From Leptospira bandrabouensis (GTDB lineage: Bacteria > Spirochaetota > Leptospiria > Leptospirales > Leptospiraceae), in assembly GCF_004770905.1 (NCBI RefSeq), contig NZ_RQHT01000014.1, positions 2,103,001 to 2,167,000 on the forward strand: 64,000 nucleotides of DNA. Direction: 5' to 3'. Shown piece after piece: positions 11,928 through 21,042 of this stretch. A program made the translations under genes and the position numbers. A model generated the notes under the pieces. It worked only from the letters and a program-made list of their open reading frames with translations. It made no database searches and was not told the DNA's origin. How positions within the stretch are numbered: the first letter of the stretch is position 1; every line of letters starts with the position of its first letter.

Positions 11928-11947
11928 GAGAAGTTCTTTTCTTAACT
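11922..11947 (+). terminator. Possible hairpin at the end of the BFN gene
   Basis: AGTTAAGA and TCTTAACT are inverted copies around a short loop and include the TAA stop of the gene. There is no downstream T-run, so this is a weak terminator candidate or simply an mRNA 3'-end hairpin. Confidence 0.35.
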
Positions 11948-12057
11948 ATGTCACATAGAAAATCCGTACATTCGAATTTTTTAATTGTAATCCCATATCA
12001 AATTTCCTAAACTTAGAATCCAAAAATAGGGGTCTTACCCCATCATAGGGAAGTTGT

Positions 12058-12423
12058 ATGGAAAAATTAGTTATGGATGTTGTGAATGCTGGAATTGCTC
12101 TCTTTCGTTCCGGCGAAGAAAAGTTAAAAACTGCAGTGGTTGATTTAGAGAAAGTTTACAATGATCTAAAGTCAAAAGGGGAATTGGACAAATCCGCTGA
12201 GTCCCAAAAAATTCGTGATCTCTTAAGCAAAACAATTGCTGATGCGCAAGGTGCCATCGGGAAAACCAATGCAAGTTACGATGAAGTTCTAGCTAAACTT
12301 CAGGCCAATTACCAATCCATTTACCAACAAATTGATACGGCAATTCCTCCTCAAGTGAAAGAAAAATTGAAACAAACGTTAGATGAATTAAAAGTCCTGA
12401 TTGAAAAAGCAAAATCAAAATAG
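12058..12423 (+). CDS. Phasin-like helical protein
   Basis: A 121-residue, almost fully helical, Lys-rich protein (LYS/ALA/GLU-rich heptads, ending EKAKSK). It resembles the phasin-related proteins annotated in Leptospira, which share helical character with PHB granule coat proteins; a granule role is not shown here. A short GGGG-TCTTA-CCCC hairpin lies in the leader at 12029-12041, close to the ribosome-binding region. A strong terminator follows. Confidence 0.7.
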   Translation: MEKLVMDVVNAGIALFRSGEEKLKTAVVDLEKVYNDLKSKGELDKSAESQKIRDLLSKTIADAQGAIGKTNASYDEVLAKLQANYQSIYQQIDTAIPPQVKEKLKQTLDELKVLIEKAKSK

Positions 12424-12458
12424 TTTTTTTGATTTTAGTTTTTAAAATTTAAGAAATG

Positions 12459-12485
12459 GCCACAGAGTTTTCTGTGGCTTTTTTT
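12459..12485 (+). terminator. Rho-independent terminator after the phasin-like gene
   Basis: Perfect 8-bp stem GCCACAGA / TCTGTGGC with loop GTTT, followed by seven T residues. It is 36 bp past the phasin-like stop and isolates that gene from the MFS gene. Confidence 0.92.
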
Positions 12486-12509
12486 ATTTGTGCTTGGAGA
12501 TTAGTCTAG

Positions 12510-13790
12510 ATGAGTACGTCCCCAAAACGAATCAAATTCATTCTTTTCCTGATTGTTTTTACAGACATGATGGGTTTTTCCCTTCTGTTTCCATTATTTC
12601 CCAAAACCTTAGAATTTTTCTTATCCAAAGGTGATGATACTTTGTTCAGAATGTTCTATTCTGCCGCAAATCTTTTGTCTTTTGGTGGAGATACAAAATA
12701 CACCTTCGTATTGTTTGGTGGAATATTGGGCAGTATTTATAGTTTTTTACAGTTCATTGCAGCACCGGTTTGGGGAAGGTTTTCTGACCACTCAGGGAGG
12801 AGGGCCATTTTACTTTTTACGACTCTTGGGAATACCATTGGATATTTACTATGGTTGTTTTCTTCGCAGTTTTGGATGTTTGTTCTTAGCCGGGTCATTA
12901 CAGGAATGATGGGGGGAAACTTGTCTGTAGCATCGGCTGCTATGGCAGACCAAACCGATGAAAAATCAAGGGCTGCAGGAATGGGATTTTTGGGAGCCGG
13001 AATTGGTCTTGGATTTGTAATGGGCCCGCTCCTTGGGGGAATCAGTTCCCAGTGGAACTTTTTGGATTCCTTTTATAAGGAAGGATCGATGGTAGTTTTT
13101 CCTGCTTCTGCTTTATTTGCGATTCTTGTCTCACTTCTTACGGTTATTTTAGTTTTTGTGTTTTTACCACATAACAAACCGGAAGTGATACCAGAAAAAG
13201 AGATCCATCCATTTTTATCTTTAAGAAAAATCGAATCCCGGAATTTGGTTCGAATTTCCTTATTAAATTTACTTTTTGTACTTAGTTTTTCTGGCTTTGA
13301 ATTTGTTGTGAATTTTTTTCTTTCTGATACCTTCCAGTTTTCTCCCAAAGAAATAGGTTTCACTTTTTTATATATCGGAATCATCATCATACTCGTGCAA
13401 GGTGGTGTGGTGCGGAGACTTTCTGGAAAAATTTCGGAAAAAAGAATTTCTCTTTATGGGGCAGTCCTTGTTGTGATTGGGATGGGGTTACTTGTTTCCT
13501 TTGGAACCAATTTTACGGGATTATTTATTTCCTTATTCTTCTTGGCTTTTGGAAGTGCACTGGTCAATCCAGGTTTGTCTTCTTTTGCCTCACTTGAGAG
13601 TGGAAAAGGGGATCTAGGACGATCCCTGGGACTCTTTCGAAGTTTTGGTTCCCTCGGAAGAGCCGTGTCTCCAGTCGTATTCTCTTTGTTATACTTTCAA
13701 AAAGGACCTAGTTTAGCTTTTTTTGTATCCTTTGTCCTTCTTGTTGGATTTGCGTTTTTACTTTGGACGCAAAAAGAAAAAACGGCTTAA
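12510..13790 (+). CDS. MFS transporter, drug-exporter (TetA-like) type
   Basis: A 426-residue, 12-helix major facilitator protein. The loop 2-3 motif is present as GRFSDHSGRRAILL, and helix 5 carries GAGIGLGFVMGPLLGG, the drug/H+ antiporter motif C region. The N-terminal LFLIVFTDMMGFSLLFPLFP resembles TetA-type exporters. The substrate is unknown. Its stop interlocks with that of the convergent ACT gene at 13787-13790. Confidence 0.85.
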   Translation: MSTSPKRIKFILFLIVFTDMMGFSLLFPLFPKTLEFFLSKGDDTLFRMFYSAANLLSFGGDTKYTFVLFGGILGSIYSFLQFIAAPVWGRFSDHSGRRAILLFTTLGNTIGYLLWLFSSQFWMFVLSRVITGMMGGNLSVASAAMADQTDEKSRAAGMGFLGAGIGLGFVMGPLLGGISSQWNFLDSFYKEGSMVVFPASALFAILVSLLTVILVFVFLPHNKPEVIPEKEIHPFLSLRKIESRNLVRISLLNLLFVLSFSGFEFVVNFFLSDTFQFSPKEIGFTFLYIGIIIILVQGGVVRRLSGKISEKRISLYGAVLVVIGMGLLVSFGTNFTGLFISLFFLAFGSALVNPGLSSFASLESGKGDLGRSLGLFRSFGSLGRAVSPVVFSLLYFQKGPSLAFFVSFVLLVGFAFLLWTQKEKTA

Positions 13791-14410
13791 AGGAAAGATT
13801 CTAATTTCGCACGAAGCATGGGAAACATTAGTTTCTCATCTAACTTCTCACCGGTGAGAGAAGTACGAAGTAGAAAACTATCTCGGATTTTGCCATCAAA
13901 ACTATTGGCTGTAAAACTAATGATATCAATGCCTAAATGAAAAAGAGACTCCGTAATTTGGAATAAAATCCCTGGAATGTCTTTCATCCGTAAATCCATA
14001 ACGGTGAAATCGGAGGAAATAGGATTATAAAGTTTGAGACTAGCTTCAGAATCTCCGATTTTACGTACCAAAACTTCTTCTTTCGCATTTTCCCGTAAAT
14101 ACATCGCAACAGTTTTTCCTTCGTAAAACAGAGAGTAGAGGTCCGTTCGGATTTTTGACAAAAGTTCTTCTGTCATTTCGCCTCCGTCCCAACTCCGAAT
14201 CACAAACAAATCTTGGACATGCCCGTCACTGGCAGTTTCTGCCACCGCTTCTAAAATATCCCAACCATGGTTGTAGAGTACGGAGGTAACTCGGTAGAGG
14301 ATTCCTAAATCATCTTGGGATAGAGAAATTTTCAGCAGGGTCGTATCTTTTCTTGGGACACAAGAAACATGTAGAATGGGTTTTTTGATTTCTTGCATAG
14401 TGGTTGCCAT
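13787..14410 (-). CDS. Double ACT-domain regulatory protein (GlnD C-terminus-like)
   Basis: A 207-residue protein with two ACT domains: one near residues 15-90 (LLKISLSQDDLGILYRVTSVLY) and one near 130-200 (FTVMDLRMKDIPGILFQITESLF). Both resemble the tandem ACT sensor at the end of GlnD uridylyltransferases, but no catalytic domain is attached. It probably binds an amino acid and signals to a partner. I use the ATG at 14410 because GGGAG lies 7 bp upstream; an in-frame ATG at 14434 has no such site. Confidence 0.85.
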   Translation of the reverse strand: MATTMQEIKKPILHVSCVPRKDTTLLKISLSQDDLGILYRVTSVLYNHGWDILEAVAETASDGHVQDLFVIRSWDGGEMTEELLSKIRTDLYSLFYEGKTVAMYLRENAKEEVLVRKIGDSEASLKLYNPISSDFTVMDLRMKDIPGILFQITESLFHLGIDIISFTANSFDGKIRDSFLLRTSLTGEKLDEKLMFPMLRAKLESFL

Positions 14411-14532
14411 AGAATTCTCCCTTTGGTTCAGCATTTTGCTTAAAAAATGAACAGTAAGTGTTTGGAAAAAACCTCACTGCTTCTAAAATAGCCGTGTTCT
14501 AAAGAAATTGCAAAAATGGTGCCAAGTGTCAG

Positions 14533-15690
14533 TTAAAAGGTAAATTTTGCACCAAACATAACGGATTGTACATTTTGTGCTACGATTGCTTCTAAGGTGA
14601 GTTTGGTGATCAGGGCATTAATTTCAATTCCGGCAATGAGAAAGTTAGTTGTGTTAGGTGCTTGCGCTTTTCCACTTAAATCCATGGTGAGTGTTCCTGA
14701 TTTTGTTTGGCCTAAAGCAGAAGCGGGAATTTGGGCAGCAATTTCTGGAGAAAGAGAAGCTGAAACTGCATTGGAATCAAGGGCTAAGTTGATTGGGCCT
14801 GATCTAGATAAATTTAAATTCGAACTTCCAAAGTTCATGGAAGTTCCCGCACCGGCAAATAGAGTGAAGAAATAAAACATACGAAAGCCAGTGCGAACAT
14901 CCAGAGGAACACTTGTGACAGTACTCGAATAATTGAATTTTGTGGCCCCACCCCAAGTTCCAATTGCAGGACCAAGGGTTAAGGTTTGTGTTTTATTGTC
15001 GTTATAAGTTAAGTCGATCACTTGTCTTTGGTAGTGGAGTCCAAGTCCCATTGAAATTCCAGAGAATTCGAAAAGTCCAATTCCATCGGAATAGTTTTCA
15101 ATGATATGAAATCGTAATGTAAATCCGCCAGAGGTAATGTCACCACCAAGTTCTATGTTTTTATTTTGTGACTCTATTGCTTTTTGTACATCACCTTGTG
15201 CAAAGTTAAATTTGAATCCATGCAGATATAAATTGAAACGATGTAAAAAAGTTTTTAATTCGGGTTCCGTATCGGAAGGTCCTCCCCCCATTAACCAACC
15301 GAGATTGATCGCCACAATAAAGTTAGGTGCAAGTGCTGCTCCCACATTTGGAAGTTTTTGGAAACTGAGGCTTTGGTAGGCTACGTTGATATCTTCTTTT
15401 TTTTGACCTGCAATTGACAATCCCACTCCCACCTGGAAACGGTTCACAATTCCTGGGCCCATAAGGGATGAGTTGATATTGGATACAACCGCTGCTTCTG
15501 ACATGGTAGCGAGTACTTTGTCTGTGTATTGGAATTGTAGGGCTTGGTCGACACTATTCAGCTGAGATTGAATGGTTGTTGGTAGTATTCCGCAAGCATC
15601 TCCCGTACAGGTCACCTTTGCATGGACGAGTCCATTTGGGACAAATACCAAACTAAATGTGAGGGAAAGGATACCTATGCGTAATTTCAT
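14533..15690 (-). CDS. Predicted outer membrane beta-barrel protein
   Basis: A 385-residue protein with a classical signal peptide ending near LVHA-KVTC, alternating beta-strand segments, and a terminal Phe (GAKFTF), all typical of outer membrane barrels. Two early cysteines (CTGDAC) follow the cleavage site. The ATG at 15690 is chosen because AGGGGCG lies 4 bp upstream and because it starts the signal peptide; the frame stays open to 15741. I do not recognise the family by name. It is divergent from the PilZ gene. Confidence 0.72.
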   Translation of the reverse strand: MKLRIGILSLTFSLVFVPNGLVHAKVTCTGDACGILPTTIQSQLNSVDQALQFQYTDKVLATMSEAAVVSNINSSLMGPGIVNRFQVGVGLSIAGQKKEDINVAYQSLSFQKLPNVGAALAPNFIVAINLGWLMGGGPSDTEPELKTFLHRFNLYLHGFKFNFAQGDVQKAIESQNKNIELGGDITSGGFTLRFHIIENYSDGIGLFEFSGISMGLGLHYQRQVIDLTYNDNKTQTLTLGPAIGTWGGATKFNYSSTVTSVPLDVRTGFRMFYFFTLFAGAGTSMNFGSSNLNLSRSGPINLALDSNAVSASLSPEIAAQIPASALGQTKSGTLTMDLSGKAQAPNTTNFLIAGIEINALITKLTLEAIVAQNVQSVMFGAKFTF

Positions 15691-15741
15691 GTCGCCCCTA
15701 ATATACCAAATATCGGAGATTGGTCTATGCTTTCTTAACAA

Positions 15742-16170
15742 ATGAACGTAGATCTATTTCCTAGTTTACAAGTTAGAATTTCTATAGATTATGAAAACAT
15801 GGCACCGATCCAAGAAAAACGGAAATACGTCCGAGTACAACCACTTGAAAATGAACCTGTAGCAATCCATTTGATGGGGACTGCCCTTTTGGACGTTTTA
15901 ACTGCGAGTGACATAAGTATGGGTGGTATTGGAATCATTGCTCCTAACCATTTTGATGAATGGGATATGCATGAAACCGTTGAAATCCTTGTGGCCCTAC
16001 CTGGTGATTTAGAAGATTTTTTAGCTCGCGGTGTGATCAGACAGGTTGGTAAAAAATCGAAGGAATCAGGGGTGTACGGGGTTCAATTTACAGAAATTGG
16101 TACCAAGGGAAAACAAGACTTACAAGTTTATATCAATCGAATGATTCGGCAAGGTCGAGAAGTCAAATAA
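15742..16170 (+). CDS. PilZ-domain c-di-GMP-binding protein
   Basis: A 142-residue single PilZ domain. The c-di-GMP signature is complete: R27 and R31 in RKYVR and D57, S59, G62 in DISMGG. Such proteins act as c-di-GMP effectors, often on motility or surface traits. The start is uncertain: ATG at 15742 or at 15799, and neither has a clear ribosome-binding site; the first 19 residues precede the domain proper. Confidence 0.85.
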   Translation: MNVDLFPSLQVRISIDYENMAPIQEKRKYVRVQPLENEPVAIHLMGTALLDVLTASDISMGGIGIIAPNHFDEWDMHETVEILVALPGDLEDFLARGVIRQVGKKSKESGVYGVQFTEIGTKGKQDLQVYINRMIRQGREVK

Positions 16171-16343
16171 CCTAAAGAGCCACAGCTTAGTTAGTGGCCA
16201 TTGGCTCATAGAATGCCTTTGTGAATCAAATAGAGGCACTTTGAGTCAAATCAAGATTTTCTGAACAATGAGTTAGAATTGTTCTAATATTTATTTACAA
16301 CTATTTCCAAATGTTAGTATATATGAATGTTTGGAGGTTGTGT

Positions 16344-17861
16344 ATGGCAATGTTTCGACTATCAGGTGTTTCAAGGTTAGACCAACTCAAAATATACGCA
16401 CCGATTTTTTTGCAAAACTTAGAAGATTCTCATAAACGAGAATTGATGATCACAGACCAAGCCTCGAAAGTACTTTCCACACTTAGAAAACTTTGTGTAC
16501 CTGATTTAAACCAAAGTTATTTTGCCTTCCAATTAAATGTTGATTCTATAAAAGAAAATGAATTGAAAGTCTATGGAAAAACAATGGTTTCGCTCATCCA
16601 GAATTTACTCGACAACCATTTAGCGATGCCAATTTTTTATATAACCAGAGTAGAGGAAGAGGAAACTGCAAATATAATTCCATCTATTTCCCAAACGATT
16701 GGTCCCATCCAAGTAGAATTAGCCATTGTATCATATTCTGGTGATAGGTTCGAAGAAAAGTATGCATTAGCTTTCAATGCAATTGCCGCCAGATCCTTTG
16801 TAAATCTTCAAAACTTTTTAGTTGATAATTATAAGTGGGAGGCTTCCGATTTTTTCCAAATAACTAAAGAAGTTTTAAATTCAAAACCATATTCTATCAT
16901 TCGTCAATTATTAGAAGAGTTTGAAACCCCCTTTGACATTCAGTTGGAATTCAAAGAAGAGCTGATAGAATATTTGGAGCAAGGGTTTCTAAATTCTGAA
17001 ATTTATTTTTTTATCCCTCATGTTGGTTGGATTTATTTTGATACAACGGACCCAATCCAACAAGAAGCTGAATATTCTCCTTTTTTCGAACAAACGATTA
17101 TACCTTATCTTTTAGAATTAGAACCTAGTTTAAAAGAATCTTACAATTTAATGAAAACTAAAATTTCTGAAACAAAGTTTGATGAACTAAGAAGTAAAAC
17201 TTACTTACCTCAAATTGAATTTGCCGAAACTGTTGGATCGATTTTTTATCAAGAATCCACACCGGTAATGGAGTTTGTTAAAATTTACCATTTACTTTGT
17301 TCAAAAGCAGAAAAAATCTCTGAGGAAAAAGCAGAAAGAGAGGCAAAACAACATTTTGATATTTTATATACGATGATGAAAATGGGAGATAATTTCATTA
17401 GTCGATTTTTACTGATTGGTCAAACATTGTATTCGGGAAGGGATCGCGTCATCGAAGCCCTAAAAAATACAGATGATGTGATGCATTGTGAGTATTATTT
17501 CAATTCAACATTTTATTGGGTTTTTCTTTCGAAAGATATTAGTTCTGCCAATATCGTTTTGGATAAAATCATAGAACAATATTATGAAGGGGACCATACA
17601 CTTTATATATTTGAAATGTTAATGGAAAGATATCCAGAAGTGAAAAAGAGTTTTTTATCCAATCAAAAGTTTAAAAATTTATACAAAGCTGCAAAAAATA
17701 CAGTATATTGGAAACAAGTATCCATTTTTCAACGAATGTTTCGGTTTTTTATCGGTGATGAATTTCCGGCCGATTGGGAAAAAAGTATCTTATCCAAGGT
17801 CAAATACACCCAAATGAAAGCTAAGTATCTACCTCGGGTCAATAAAACGAAACATGCCTGA
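16344..17861 (+). CDS. Large protein of unknown function
   Basis: A 505-residue soluble, acidic, helix-rich protein without signal peptide or membrane segment. I recognise no domain. The start is the ATG at 16344, because GGAGGT lies 5 bp upstream at 16333-16338; the frame opens earlier at 16311. The leader (16171-16330) contains an inverted repeat GAGCCA/TGGCTC (16177-16207). It stands alone between the PilZ gene and the thiC riboswitch. Confidence 0.75.
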   Translation: MAMFRLSGVSRLDQLKIYAPIFLQNLEDSHKRELMITDQASKVLSTLRKLCVPDLNQSYFAFQLNVDSIKENELKVYGKTMVSLIQNLLDNHLAMPIFYITRVEEEETANIIPSISQTIGPIQVELAIVSYSGDRFEEKYALAFNAIAARSFVNLQNFLVDNYKWEASDFFQITKEVLNSKPYSIIRQLLEEFETPFDIQLEFKEELIEYLEQGFLNSEIYFFIPHVGWIYFDTTDPIQQEAEYSPFFEQTIIPYLLELEPSLKESYNLMKTKISETKFDELRSKTYLPQIEFAETVGSIFYQESTPVMEFVKIYHLLCSKAEKISEEKAEREAKQHFDILYTMMKMGDNFISRFLLIGQTLYSGRDRVIEALKNTDDVMHCEYYFNSTFYWVFLSKDISSANIVLDKIIEQYYEGDHTLYIFEMLMERYPEVKKSFLSNQKFKNLYKAAKNTVYWKQVSIFQRMFRFFIGDEFPADWEKSILSKVKYTQMKAKYLPRVNKTKHA

Positions 17862-17920
17862 ATTCTTTTGGTCCGTTAATATTGACTTGCCAAAAAAATC
17901 TTTTGTCATCATTTGAGAGA

Positions 17921-18032
17921 TAACCGTTAGGGGTGCTATTTCCTTTGTCACAATGTTCATTGGGGCAGGGGTTGGCTGAGAAATACCCTTTTTGAACCTG
18001 ATCCTGGTAATGCTTGCGAAGGGAAACGTGAA
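17921..18032 (+). promoter_or_regulatory. TPP riboswitch (THI element) of thiC
   Basis: The aptamer core is readable in order: GGGGTGC, then GCTGAGAAATACCC, GAACCTGATC, GGTAATGC, and GCGAAGGGAA. CGTT (17925-17928) pairs with AACG (18025-18028) to close P1. The P3 region is extended. Thiamine pyrophosphate binding would repress thiC. The thiC Shine-Dalgarno AAGGA (18137-18141) sits in the loop of a small GGTT/AACC hairpin, which suggests translational control. Confidence 0.95.
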
Positions 18033-18034
18033 AA

Positions 18035-18067
18035 ATGAAGAAATTCAGATTAAGGTTTATTCCTTAG
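18035..18067 (+). CDS. Possible leader peptide between riboswitch and thiC
   Basis: A ten-codon reading frame (MKKFRLRFIP) begins 7 nt after the aptamer and ends at TAG 18065-18067. The aptamer's 3' strand contains AAGGGA about 10 nt before its ATG, which could serve as a ribosome-binding site only when the aptamer is unfolded. This may be chance; there is no direct support for translation. Confidence 0.25.
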   Translation: MKKFRLRFIP

Positions 18068-18138
18068 TTTTTTAGAATAGAGTTTTTCTCTCTGTTTTTG
18101 CTTTCTCAAGTTTTTTCCATTGGGTTAGATCCGGTTAA

Positions 18139-19656
<1,518 letters not shown>

Positions 19657-19777
19657 ACAGGGAATTCTGTCAAATAGAATCACTATGCGATTATTATACT
19701 TAGATAGAAATTTGTTTTTTATCTGAGTATAAGGATTCGAGAATTCATTCGATCAAAATCACTCTTTGAAAACAAAA

Positions 19778-19806
19778 AACCCGGACCAAATTGGACCGGG
19801 TTCTTT
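19778..19806. terminator. Bidirectional terminator between thiC and the acyl-CoA dehydrogenase gene
   Basis: Inverted repeat AACCCGGACCA / TGGACCGGGTT with one mismatch, flanked by an A-run on the left and TTCTTT on the right. It lies between two convergent genes and can serve both strands. Confidence 0.8.
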
Positions 19807-19860
19807 AAAAGACTTTTGTCGTTTGTATTTTGAAAATGGGAAATCTTGGATGTGTGGAGA

Positions 19861-20991
19861 CTAAAGTCCTAAACTTCGTCCAATGATTTCTTTCATAATC
19901 TCTGTAGTTCCTGCATAAATGGTTTGGATCCTTGCATCGAGGTAAGCTCTTGCAATTGGATACTCCATCATATAACCATAACCACCAAAGAATTGTAAAC
20001 ACTCATCAGTATGACGTTTTTGCATTTCTGTCGCATACCATTTGCACATAGATGCTTCTGCTGTAGTGTTTTCACCTTTCATGTGTTCCATGACCACTTT
20101 GTCACAGAATACTTGTGCCATTTCAAGTTCCGTTGCCATTTCTGCCATTTTGAACTTTGTATTTTGGAAAGACCCAATCTTTTGACCGAATGCTTTTCTT
20201 TCTTTGATGTATTGGAGCGTGATGGTTTGAACAAGTCTTGTTGCTTCCACAGCAGCAACTGCAAGAACCAAACGTTCTTGTGCGAGTTTTTGCATGAGGT
20301 AACGAAAACCTTGTCCTTGTTTGCCGATGAGGTTTGATTTTGGAACAATCACATCGTTGAAATACAATTCAGAAGTGTCTTGGGCTTTGAGACCGATTTT
20401 ATCTAAGTTACGACCTCTTTCAAATCCTTTCATTCCTTCTTCAATCATTACAAGGGAAATGGTTCCGTTGTCGTGTTTGACTGCGGTGATGATAAGATCT
20501 GCTAGTTGTCCGTTAGAGATAAAAGTTTTTTGTCCATTCACTACAAAGTGGTCACCTTTATCGACGGCACTCGTGCGAAGAGATTTTAAATCAGATCCGG
20601 CACCTGGTTCTGTCATCGCAACCGCTAAGATTGATTCGCCTGATGCGCATTTAGGAAGCCAACGTTTCTTTTGTTCATCACTTGCATAAGTGGAGATATA
20701 AGGGGCAATCACGTCATTATGGAGGGAGATAAAAAATCCACTATTTCCCACTCTTGAAGATTCTTCAATGATGATGATATTATAAAGAAAGTCAGCGCCA
20801 GAACCGCCGTATTCGGTAGGGACATCTGGGCAGAGTAGACCGTTTTCTCCTGCCTTTCTCCAAACTTCTTTAGGTACGATATGGTTTTTTTCCCATTCTT
20901 CGTGATGTGGTTTTACTTCTGTTTCAAAAAATTTCCGAGCCATCTCGCGGAATTGATGGTGTTCTTCAGTAAAGGGGAGGATACGCTCCAT
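19861..20991 (-). CDS. Acyl-CoA dehydrogenase
   Basis: A 376-residue flavoenzyme of normal family length. Signature 1 reads AMTEPGAGSDL and signature 2 lies in QFFGGYGYMMEYPIARAYLDAR. The catalytic Glu is probably the one in YAGTTEIM near the C-terminus, as in short-chain and medium-chain enzymes. It would introduce the trans-2 double bond in fatty acyl-CoA oxidation; Leptospira live on fatty acids. Chain length is not determinable. It is followed by a bidirectional terminator. Confidence 0.93.
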   Translation of the reverse strand: MERILPFTEEHHQFREMARKFFETEVKPHHEEWEKNHIVPKEVWRKAGENGLLCPDVPTEYGGSGADFLYNIIIIEESSRVGNSGFFISLHNDVIAPYISTYASDEQKKRWLPKCASGESILAVAMTEPGAGSDLKSLRTSAVDKGDHFVVNGQKTFISNGQLADLIITAVKHDNGTISLVMIEEGMKGFERGRNLDKIGLKAQDTSELYFNDVIVPKSNLIGKQGQGFRYLMQKLAQERLVLAVAAVEATRLVQTITLQYIKERKAFGQKIGSFQNTKFKMAEMATELEMAQVFCDKVVMEHMKGENTTAEASMCKWYATEMQKRHTDECLQFFGGYGYMMEYPIARAYLDARIQTIYAGTTEIMKEIIGRSLGL

Positions 20992-21042
20992 ATGATTTGT
21001 GACTCCTTGATATGGAAATGTTACAAAAATGGCGAATTGAGG

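Noticed and set aside
12510..13790. Tetracycline-specific TetA
   Set aside because: The MFS motifs fit exporters in general; the substrate cannot be named from sequence, so no gene symbol was given.
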